Shown here: positions 55,360 to 64,000 of the stretch, one piece after another
Layout: each line of letters starts with the position of its first letter
Position numbering within the stretch: position 1 is the stretch's first letter
NCBI GenBank assembly: GCA_022410635.1
Contig: JAJVDF010000302.1
Location: forward strand, 424,144 to 488,143
Source: Tretioscincus oriximinensis
Lineage: Eukaryota; Chordata; Lepidosauria; Squamata; Gymnophthalmidae
Direction: 5' to 3'
Length of the DNA stretch: 64,000 nucleotides
Translations under genes and position numbers: made by a program
The notes under the pieces: model-generated
Database searches by the model: none
Seen by the model: only the letters and a program-made list of their open reading frames with translations
What the model was told of the DNA's origin: nothing

Positions 55360-55825
55360 AATTTATGGTGCATTTCCATTCCTCCCTGTACTCGAAGGTC
55401 TCAGAATGGTTAACAATAAAGACCAGATTACCATATTAAAACAACAATATCTGAAAGTAGGGAAGAGAGAGCAGTTTTTTCAGCCAAAGGCAAGGTTAAA
55501 GAGGTGCGTCTTCAAGCATTTTCTGAATGCATACAGAGATGGTGATTTACACACTTTAAGGGGGAGACTGTTCCATAGTATGGAGGCTGCCACAGAGAAG
55601 GCTCTATCCTGGGTTCTCACTCTTTTTGCCATTGAGAGATGTGGTTCAGTCAGGGGGGCTCTTCTGCAGATCTTAAGGCACAGGCAGGTTGATATGGGAG
55701 AAGGCATTCCTTTGGGACCTTAGTTATTTAGGCCTTTTTATAGGCTTGGTAGCAAATTGACAGCTAATGTAGTTCTTTCAAGGCTGTTGTGATATGTGTC
55801 TGGCCAGTCATTCTGGCCAGTTTAC
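55360..55825 (-). mobile_element. L2-clade LINE 3' end
   Basis: A minus-strand frame (55707-55480) reads ISTCLCLKICRRAPLTEPHL, 'TQDRAFSVAASILWNSLPLK' and FRKCLKTHLFNLAFG, a typical L2-group C terminus. The 3' UTR lies at the left, toward 55360. It is a sister copy of 58625-59110. Confidence 0.9.
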
Positions 55826-55999
55826 TTTTGAAGACATTCTGAAAGGTGGAGCTAGTGCAGAATTCAGGAGTTCAACTTCTGATGGGAATTTCTTACTGCC
55901 AGATGCATATCACCCTGGGTACCTCCTTGCTTCTGGGCTTGATTCAAGATGTTAATGATAACATTTATGAAAACCTAAATGGAAGGTAAAACACAGATT

Positions 56000-56230
56000 G
56001 AGGGTTTGAGAAGTAGTGACAAGTGAGAGGGCCTTTTCTTCAGTAGCCTCCAGAGTTTAGATCAGCCTCCCTCTGGAACTACACCGGGCATCAATATTAC
56101 ATTTCTTTTGCTACCTGATTAAAACATACTGCTTCACTTAGGCTTTTGATATTTAACTTCCTCTAATTGATGCCTTGCTAGGGAGAGGGGAGGATGTCCG
56201 TATTATATTTTAATTATGCTTTAGGTTGCC
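56000..56230 (+). mobile_element. Worn L2-clade 3' fragment
   Basis: 'gagagggccttttcttcagt', 'agcctccctctggaactaca' and 'gattaaaacatactgcttca' parallel the AFS.vas.lWNsLP..K region of L2 tails. Confidence 0.5.
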
Positions 56231-56646
56231 TTCTGGTTTTGTTAAACTTTACAAAGGATTCTACCTTTGTTGGGGAGCATGTAGTTATTCCTTTTAATTA
56301 CCCCTAAAACAAAACTGGGATGACCTGCTTTGAAGACCAAACTTGAGGTCCCATTACAGCTAGTCTGTCTACTACATTTGTTAAAAATGTCATTTTTTTT
56401 AAAGTGGAATACAGCTATCTTTTGTTTGCAACATTTGCCTGGAGTGTTGTTTTTTCAAGTTGTTTCATATCAAGAGAGCCAAACAATGTGTGTTTGTTGT
56501 TTATCTTTTGGTTGTCATACATGTTCCCCACACATTTTCCCCTTCCAGTGATAAAGCATAAAGGTGGTGCCCAGTCAATGGGATTATTCTGTGCTGCCCT
56601 ACCCTGCCCAGTTCTACCCTATCCTATCACGTTCCATTTCACTTAA
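56231..56646. other. Unassigned sequence
   Basis: Overlapping short open frames only. Confidence 0.4.
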
Positions 56647-57108
56647 TTGTATGCCATCCTTGAGCCAAAAAACTTTCAGAGTGCCTTACAATCCTGCATC
56701 ATGGCAGCTGGCCTTCTAATTGAGGCGAGTGGACATTCAGTGTCCATCACCTCGAATCGAGATGATTGCCCGATTGCCCATTGGAAGAGCTGTCTCCAAA
56801 ATTGTGGCACCCACATTGAAGAGGTTGGCATGGCCATAGGCTGCCACCGACCACTACAAACCACCAGAATCCTGCACCACCCGGCCTCAATCTGCCCAAG
56901 CCCGGTGTTGCCCTACTGTGAACTGCCAGGTGCCCATGCCGACTGGCTAGAGGATCCTCACAGCACTACCCCTCTAGTGTTCCCAACCAAGAAGCCCCCC
57001 TCCCCTAAGCCACACACCGCATTGCCTCCTGTGAGCCACCGTGCACAGTGCCCACACACTGCTACCCTGCTAGCCACTCATTGCATTCCAACGGATGTCT
57101 TCCACTAA
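56647..57108 (+). other. 153-codon open frame within unassigned repeat E
   Basis: An open frame from ATG to a TAA at 57106-57108, rich in Pro, His, Ser and Thr in its second half. No domain recognised. Residues about 33-75 (SITSNRDDCPIAHWKS onward) align with the minus-strand frame at 8949-8790 in the same phase, and the DNA also matches, so this is part of a dispersed repeat and not a single-copy host gene. The C-rich + strand makes stops rare, which can explain the length. Confidence 0.55.
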
Positions 57109-58319
57109 CATTTATTTTAAGGCATTTCCCTTCTGGCATGTTTATTCTTGAAAGGCTTTCATGGAAATAGAACAAAGGCACTTCTGAATGCTTGTATGCC
57201 TCACTCCTCTTGACCATATGAGAGAAAATCATGTTTCAGGAATGCCTGGCCCTTACCATTTAGACCGTTAGATATCAAAAGGAGCATTTTAATTTGGCTT
57301 TTCTAAGTCTGCTTTTGGAACAAGGTGTCAGACTAAGACTCTTTCTGCACTAGCTCTTACTCTACATCCCGGGATAAAACCCAGTGCAGAAAGGAGTGAA
57401 ATGCAGTTGATCTATTATGGTGTGGCATGGGATAAAGTGAGCGAGAGCCTTTCGCTTCGTGGTGCCTTCAGCAGCGAGGTTTATCTAGCAACTGATCAGG
57501 CTTTCCAACATGCATTGAGCCTTTTCTTGAGCGAAGCTTGCTTGTAACAAATATGAGTTGCTGTCAGGAAAGTTCCTCATTTCTGTGGAAGGCAAGGCTG
57601 AACTTGTTGAGAAGAGTTGGCATTTTTTCACAAGAAGCGTATGGGCCCTCCCACTAGGCAGCTTGCTTTCCATCTCAGAAGTAGTTGTTCTCTATTTCAA
57701 CCTCTTGAACCCCTACAGGATTTAAGCATTGAAGAAACAGGGAGGAAAGTTGGCTAATGCCGTTTCATGAGCAATTTTATTTGGCTTGGGAGGAACAGTT
57801 GTAATGGTTTTGGAATCCTTGTCTCCCTCCTTACTTTGCTTCACATCATGTAAGGCGCTCGTTTTGTAATATAAGATCTTTTTGTTCCCATAAAAGTCTG
57901 AGTACTGAAAAAAATAACAATTTGCATTGACATGTAAGTGGAAATAAATGAAGCAACTCTTAAAAATCCATCACATTCCTTTTAAATTTGGTTGCTCAAG
58001 CATGTTCGTTTGAAAGGAGATTTTCAGTTTTCCTTGTAAAGTAGATCTTTCTGAACCATCTCAGAGCAGTTAGTACTTAAAAAGAAAAAAGACCAATGGG
58101 CTCATTATCAACCTGGCCTTTCAGTTGACAAAACAACTCTCCAATCCCTGCTTTCAAATATTTTGTTTTTATGTATGTTACTTCTGTTTTTACTGTAATC
58201 ACTCTAAGACATTTGGGTATAGGGTAGTATAGAAATGCAAATGCATACATTCAATACATACCTTGGTTCTTACAAAAACAAACACATTTTATTGTCCAGA
58301 TTTTTACCTGCCTTTCATG
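57109..58319. other. Unassigned sequence
   Basis: 57345-57395 is a small palindrome ('ctttctgcac' ... 'gtgcagaaag'). 58195-58240 has a SINE/L2 tail word 'gggtatagggtagtatagaa'. No gene seen. Confidence 0.4.
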
Positions 58320-58515
58320 GAACCACTTAATCCCAGAAAGGCCAAGGGGAAATCAGTGATACTTTGAAACTACCTCTGAGGTGGAGCAACAGGCAGTACT
58401 CTTGAAATACCATTTGCAGGGAGTTGAGAACAGGTGAAGGTTTTGCCTTCTTCTGTTCAGACTGCCTAGGTGCAGTTGGTGAACCTCTGAGTGAGCCCGA
58501 ATGCTGGACTAGCAT
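58320..58515 (+). mobile_element. CR1 family B 3' fragment
   Basis: 'ctacctctgaggtggagcaa', 'caggcagtactcttgaaata', 'gaatgctggactag'. The tail is missing. Confidence 0.88.
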
Positions 58516-58624
58516 AATAAATTCTTAATTACTGTAAATCAGAAAACGCTTAAAGGGAAGCTTCCTTCCTTTATTGAGTCTTTGGTTGGTTGGCCCTTCC
58601 ATCCGTCCATCCTTACTTCTTTCT

Positions 58625-59110
58625 TTCTTTTTTTTTATTTATTTACATTTCTATACCATCCTATACCCAAAGGTAGGGTGGTTAACAATAAAAACACAAT
58701 TAACTTGTTAAAAATAGCCAAATCTAAAAGTAGGGAAAGGGGGGGGGGGGAGTTGAGCCAAAGGCCTGGTTAAAGAGGTGCGTCTTAAAGCATTTTCTGA
58801 ATGTGCACAGAGATGGTGACTGATGCACCTCAAGGTGGAGGCTGCCACAGAAAATGCCCTATCCTGAGTTCCCACCCTTTTTGCCATTGAGGGAGATGGT
58901 ACAGTCAGGAAGTCTTTTTCTGCAGATCTTAAGACATGGGCAGGTTGATATGGGAAGGCCTTCCTTTAGATATTTGGGGTCCAAGTTATGTAAGGCTTTA
59001 TAAGTTAAGAGTCAATATCTTGAATTGGGCTCGGTAGCAAACTGGCAGCCAGCGCAGCTCTTTCCAGACCAATGTGAAATGTGACCGGCCAGTTCCGGCA
59101 AGCAGTCTTT
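58625..59110 (-). mobile_element. L2-clade LINE 3' end
   Basis: Same family and orientation as 55360-55825 and longer at the coding side. UTR words 'ctatacccaaaggtaggg' and the coding complement match. A G run (58739-58751) has expanded inside it. Confidence 0.9.
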
Positions 59111-59449
59111 CCTTGTGTAGAAGAATGGGTGGTATCTACAAATGCCTGGCTGCTCAAATATCTCCATTTTCAGGTGAATAATCTAAGGGTCATTACACTC
59201 AAATCACACTTGGTATTGGCCCAAAAAATTAGCAGTATTTCATTTTCCTGCCACTTTTGACTATGATGAAATGGACTAATTTTAAAAAACAGTCTATAAT
59301 TGTGTGCCATTCAGTGATATGGGGATGAAACTTAAAATTGCAAATAGAAAAAAGAGAAATAAGTGGTTGAAAGGGATTTTTTTGTCCTCTTTAGTTTCAT
59401 TTTCCAGTCTTGGAATAGTTTTCTTTGCTCCTTCCGTTTGCTCCTGTGA
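59111..59449. other. Unassigned sequence
   Basis: Nothing recognised. Confidence 0.4.
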
Positions 59450-59650
59450 GCCAATTTTTGTGTAGTGGTTAGAATGTTGAACTCTTATCTGGTAGTATTC
59501 TGGAAGCCAGCTGGATGACCTCCAAGAAGCCAGCTGGGTGACCATGGACCAATCTGAATTTGTTATAACTCTCTCAGCCCCACCTACTTCACAGGGCATC
59601 TGTTGCGGGAAAGGGGCAAACTTAAATAAACCTTGGTGGTGGTGGTGAAG
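59450..59650 (+). mobile_element. tRNA-derived SINE, type 1
   Basis: 'gtgtagtggttagaatgttg' (A box region), then a worn B box, 'agccagctgg.tgacc' duplicated, 'ctctcagccccacctacttc', 'cagggcatctgttgc', and a GGT tail. Confidence 0.85.
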
Positions 59651-61196
59651 ATGAGGATGATGTGTCAGTTTGATGAAGGCCTTTTGGACTGCATCTCTTT
59701 TTAATATCTCTGAAGTGTCTCATTTTGTAGCATTGACCAAGGACCAGGACAAGCACCTGCATTGCTGAAGTGTTGGCATTTCGCCATGATCCATTTTGCC
59801 GTGGTGCCTGCCACTGGAACAGACAAGTACTGCTGCATGTAAAACTTCATTGTATACAAAAATGAAACAGGGGTTTCTGCTTGTAGGATATATGTTCTGG
59901 AATAGGGCCCTGGCATTCATGTGCAGACTAAGACAAGCCTAACCCCATATTTGGTTATATGACGTCCCTGAGCATTCATTTTTTTTATGCCTCCTCTTCT
60001 CTCAGCTAAACTTAAGCATCCCAATTCTGAACAATTTTCAAATGGATGCTTCTCATGCTTGCAGTCATGCACGTCTACCACAGCATGGGTGAAAGCCAAG
60101 GTATAATTGGTTATACAATATAGGTGCTGCCATCTCAAGGTGAAGTAGCGTACTAATGGTACCATCCAAATGACTTTAAAGCCAGAACACTAATCTACTT
60201 CGAGTTTTATAATGATAAAAGCAATAAAAAACATTTTTTTTTTACTACTAGCTATATTTTGCCACCCTGTGTAGCCGCACATGTTGCACACACCTAAGGC
60301 TAGGCCCTTACTACATGATATATCCCATAATAAGGTCTAGTGTGGAAGGGCTTAAAAACCCTGGGGGAGGAGGGTGAGACTGGTTAAACCAAGGAAATTA
60401 TCTTCCTACCTTGTGATCAGGATTTTCCTTGGGTCAGTTCCTGAAAAGAATATTTAACTGGACACAATCAGATGAGCCAGGTAAGTAAACATGGTCCCTT
60501 TCTCCCTTCATTGTAAATCTGTCCTTGAAAGTGTTTTCCCCTTCTTAAGTCATGCTACGATTTTTAGAAAAGGGAGGGCCAGTGCCACTAGCAATCAACA
60601 ACATCTCGGAGTAACGCCTTTGAAAACGTGCAACGTTTCTAGAACATACTGCTAAGGATTTATTTATTTTTTGTATGTCCTCAGCTGGTGTGCAAGAGAT
60701 TTTTCAATTATATGCTATACAATTAAGCTGTGGAGTCAAATTAATGTGAGATTCATGACTTCGTTGGCTTACGTTTATCCTCCAATAGCCTTTTTCACTT
60801 TCTCACCCCCTTCTCGTCTGTTCCCCCCCCCCCCCCCCCGGGGCTTCCTACGTCAGCTAGGAGAGCTCAGGGTTTTGGATTCAGCCACTCATAACCCAAA
60901 CACTTCTGGAGAGATAAATTTTGTGACGCCGTAGATATGAGGTGAGGCACTGCGCCAGCTTGGCAGCTGAAGGAGCTACTGGACGTCTGTTCAGCCGGGA
61001 ACGTTAAAGTTGCCGATGTGCCTTGAAACCCATCCAGTTCTGCATTTTAAAGTTGCCTGATATTGTAGCATTTGTTCTGGTGCGAAGCATAAATGTACAC
61101 AATCATTCGTTCATCATAAGAAGACCCATTGAATTTTTCTGTCTCCATCTCTGGTAAGACAACAGTCCTGTTTTTGTCTTTTTTATTTTTACTAGT
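59651..61196. other. Mostly unassigned; family G scrap and C17 run
   Basis: 60296-60350 holds a family G piece ('cccataataaggtctagtgt'). 60823-60839 is a run of 17 C followed by five G. 'gatgagccag|gtaagt' at 60480/60481 looks like a splice donor but has no good acceptor. No gene seen. Confidence 0.4.
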
Positions 61197-61584
61197 ACAA
61201 TTAGCCTTATGGTAATTCAGTGGGCCCTAGCCCCTCCCCCCCCTTGCTCCCATCCATGTCTCCACCCACTTATTCACTCTCTTGGCCCCACCTGCTTTCA
61301 CTTGCTGCTGCTTTGTTTCATTCCTTCTTTTTTCTGTTTTCCTTACCTCCCTCCCTTCTTCCTTCCCTTCCTTCCTTCCATTCCCGTACTAAACCCTGGG
61401 GTATTCCACTTCTCACAGCTTTCCAACCAGAGAACTGTCCATTTATTATTCACTTTTCTTACTGTCTTTTAGCCAGTTTCTAATCCAGGGTTTTGGTCCC
61501 TGGAGGCTGCCAAAGTTCCGAATCCTGTCACTGGTCTCTGGGAACTGGCAAAGTTCTGAGACCTGTCTTTAGTCATTATACATC
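61197..61584 (-). repeat. Composite repeat C, copy 3
   Basis: On the minus strand the order is: 'aactttggcagcctccaggg', an NWLKDSK-like CR1 RT scrap with 'ggaataccccagggtttagt', a GGAA array, then 'catggatgggagcaaggggg' and a 'gctaattgtac' end. It keeps all parts seen in copies 1 and 2 and so defines the unit. Confidence 0.75.
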
Positions 61585-62712
61585 AGAATCATAGAATCAT
61601 AGAGTTGGAAGGGACCTCCAGGGTCATCGAGTCCAACCCCCTGCTTGATGCAGGATTCATTAAACCATCCCAGAAAGATGACTATCCAGTCTTTGTTTGA
61701 AGACTTCCAGTAACAGCGAACTCACCACCCCCTGTGGCAAACTGTTCCACTGGTTTATCACCCTGACTGTTAGAAAGTTTTTTCTGATATCTAATCTAAA
61801 TCTACTCCCTTGCAGTTTCATTCCATTGTTTCTAGTCCTTCCATGTGCTAATGAGAACAGTACTGATCCCTCTGCTCTGTGACAGCCCTTCAAATATTTG
61901 TAGACAGCTATCAGGTCTCCTCTCAGTCTTCTCTTTTGCAGACTAAACATCCCTAGATCCTTTAATCTTTCCTCATAGGACATGGTTTCCAGACCACTCA
62001 GCATCCTTGTAACTCTCTTTTGTACTTGCTCTAGTTTATCAATGTCCTTTTTAAATTGGGTCCCCCAGAACTTAATACAGTATTCCAAGTGTGGTCGTAC
62101 CAACATACTGTAGAGAGGAATTATAACTTCACGTGAGCGAGATTCTATGCCCCTCTTGATACATCCCAGGATTGTGTTTGCTTTTTTTGCAGCTGCTTCA
62201 CACTGTTGACTCATGTTTAATCTGTGATCTACCAAAACACCCAGGTCCTTCTCACCTGTGCTGCTGCTCAGACATATTCCTCTCGTTCTATATGTGCTGT
62301 TTTCATTATTTTTGCCCAGATGTAGGATCTTCCATTTCTCTCTGTTAAATACCATTCTGTTAGTTTCAGCCCAAGTTTGTGTAGATCTTTTTGAATCCTA
62401 TCTCTATCTTGTTAAGTATTAGCAACACCACCTATTTTTGTGTCATCAGCAAATTTGATAAGTTTTCCTTCAATTCCTTCATCTAGATCATTTATAAATA
62501 CGTTAAATAGCACTGGACCCAGGACAGACCCCTGTGGTACTCCACTTGAAACATTCTTCCAATTGGATGTGCAACCATTTATTATCACTCTTTGAGTACG
62601 ATCACTAAGCCAGTTTTCAATCCATCTAACTGTTGTTTTGTCAATCCCATACTTGACCATTTTTTCAATAAGGAATGTTGAACTCTCCCACACATCTTTT
62701 ATTACTTGTGCA
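61585..62712 (-). mobile_element. CR1 family A LINE, 5'-truncated
   Basis: The longest family A copy. The 3' end at the left carries the ATTCTATG-type tail ('atcatagaatcatagagttg'). The coding part covers the RT from just upstream of the [10 protein letters not shown] motif to the C terminus. No target duplication is obvious, as usual for CR1. Confidence 0.95.
61660..62693 (-). pseudogene. CR1 ORF2 reverse transcriptase (C-terminal half), broken
   Basis: Frame 1 (62693-62412) has [31 protein letters not shown] and the catalytic FADD ([11 protein letters not shown]), and ends at a TAA (62412-62414) where a Glu codon is likely. After a frameshift at about 62365-62375, frame 2 runs to 61660 with KDLGVLVDHRLNMS, VRPHLEYC, MLSGLETMSYEERL, 'RFRLDIRKNFLTVRVINQWN' and a stop. 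It is otherwise well preserved. It cannot encode a functional enzyme because the N-terminal RT and the endonuclease are missing. Confidence 0.95.
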
Positions 62713-63009
62713 AGAGCAGTTAGAGTTACTTATATAAAAGAATGAAACAACCAAGAAATGTAACTTCCCATGGGCCAGAGTAAGAAACTATTCAAATGTG
62801 GAGCACTATTTCAAGTGTGGAGCATCATAGCCTGGTTTATGCACCATTCTGGGTGGATAGAGCAGGCTTTCTATAGCTTAGGCCTCATGCTATCATAAGG
62901 CAGTGTCCCATGTGGGCCTCCACAACCTCATTTATCTCTTGTTGCGAAGTCCTAAGACCTAAGGGTGATTCAAAATTAGATTCTCTTCACAATATTATGA
63001 TGACATTAT
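62713..63009. other. Unassigned sequence
   Basis: Nothing recognised. Confidence 0.4.
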
Positions 63010-63145
63010 GGGGGATTTATTTATTTATTTATTTACTTATTTATTTATACTTATACCCTGCTTTATACCCAAAGATCTCAGGTAATAAAAATAACAGTAC
63101 AAAATTAGCATATTAAAACAGTATCAAAACAGTATATCTGAAAGT
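63010..63145 (-). mobile_element. L2-clade 3' UTR fragment
   Basis: 'atttatttatttatttactt' and 'tttatacccaaagatctcag' match the left ends of the L2 copies at 55360 and 58625, in the same orientation. Confidence 0.75.
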
Positions 63146-64000
63146 GGGAAGGAAACCTACGCTTGCCTCACTTAAATACAGGGATCCAGCAGCAGCAGTC
63201 CAATATTGCGTTTTGTCTCCTGGCCATTTTCTGCTGATTTTGCAGCATGATGTGTCATCTTTGCACATAATAGCAGCATGTGAACTGCAAGAACTACAGA
63301 GAGATGCGATTCTTCCTCGCAGTTCTTTCAGTGAGGCAAGGCACAGGGAAAAGCTGTTTTCCCTACTACTAGTACTTTTGATTAAAAATCTACAAGCAGA
63401 GTCAAAATTTCAGAGATTTTAAAAGCAAGTGTTCCCCTCCTTTGTATTTACCCACCAGATAACAAGTTAAGGGGAGTAACAGCCTATGGCAGAAGTGAAA
63501 CAGGGCTTCCTGGGAACTGTAGATTTCTAGGTTTTCATGGAATCAGTAGGCAATGCATAAGGAAGAAAATGATTTTTATATCTAGAGATTTTGCTACAAA
63601 ATACAGTAATATGGATGTAGCTTAATTCTGCTTGTAAAATAGCCTAAAGCGATTTTGTATTGGGCCTTCTGATGAGGACTTTCTGTGGTCTGTCCTGGAT
63701 ACCTTCTGGTCTGTTTTACTGGATGGATTCCATTTGGTCCTACCAAATGGAGAAAAATATCTTAAAACTTCTCTCCAAATGATTTAAATGTGTCTCCTCT
63801 TTTCTTCATTGATGGAGTATTTCAAGGTGATGTTCATTTTGGTTGCTCTTTGAGACATTTTCAGCTTTCTGATCTACCATTTGAAGTAGAAATCATACTT
63901 CCTTTTGCAACCACCTCTCTTGACAAAATTACAAGTTATCAATTGTCTATGCATATGGAAATCACTTTATTGATATCTGTGAACTTAAAAACACCAATGT
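63146..64000. other. Unassigned sequence to window end
   Basis: An open frame of 92 codons (63144-63422) has no motif. No repeat recognised. Confidence 0.4.

Noticed and set aside
60436..60481. 43-bp exon ending at a GTAAGT donor
   Set aside because: The upstream AG lacks a convincing pyrimidine tract and the segment is too short to judge.

Overview
This window looks like non-coding DNA (intergenic or intronic) from a vertebrate, most likely a squamate reptile. It is AT-rich, no multi-exon gene can be followed across it, and almost everything recognisable is transposon-derived. The repeat mixture points to a lizard or snake: two CR1 LINE families, L2, an L1, an R4/Dong-like LINE, a Jockey/I-group LINE, tRNA-derived SINEs with squamate-style tails, and several hAT-like and foldback DNA elements. 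All family names are recognised from sequence by eye; no database search was possible.

Layout. 1-8 kb: a 5'-truncated LINE on the minus strand, flanked by a 12-bp target-site duplication and with an almost unbroken reverse transcriptase, then a pair of related unassigned repeats. 6-9 kb: CR1 copies of family B (3' tail TTCTTATG). 10-11.3 kb: a CR1 copy of family A (tail ATTCTATG) split by a hAT-like element with internal 150-bp repeats. 12.9-13.6 kb: a diverged minisatellite of about 37 bp per unit. 14.1 kb: a candidate 103-bp exon with good splice sites. 15.4-16.4 kb: a second copy of the hAT-like element, into which a foldback element with 184-bp inverted arms has inserted. 17-27 kb: SINEs, CR1 fragments, a polypyrimidine tract, a 64-bp-arm hairpin, a 685-bp element with inverted ends, a composite repeat carrying a GGAA array, and an R4-like fragment. 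27.6-30.1 kb is mostly unassigned. 30-40 kb: an L1 tail with a G-rich 3' UTR, more CR1, SINEs and foldback fragments. 40.0-40.9 kb: a possible promoter and first exon. 42.5-48 kb: the composite repeat again, an old L2 copy of about 2 kb, and a CpG-rich foldback element. 49.5-50.3 kb: a GC-rich hAT-like element with a perfect 8-bp target duplication, containing repeated ETS/CRE-like sites and an array of palindromes. 53-54 kb: an L1 fragment holding a tiny second L1 insertion. 55-64 kb: L2 tails, an open frame that belongs to an unassigned repeat, the third composite repeat, and the best CR1 family A copy.

No functional protein gene is established here. The transposon genes are all truncated or broken, so the elements do not form a working pathway; their interest lies in nesting order, inverted-repeat structure and a few unassigned families. 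Ten isolated single N bases mark ambiguous positions.
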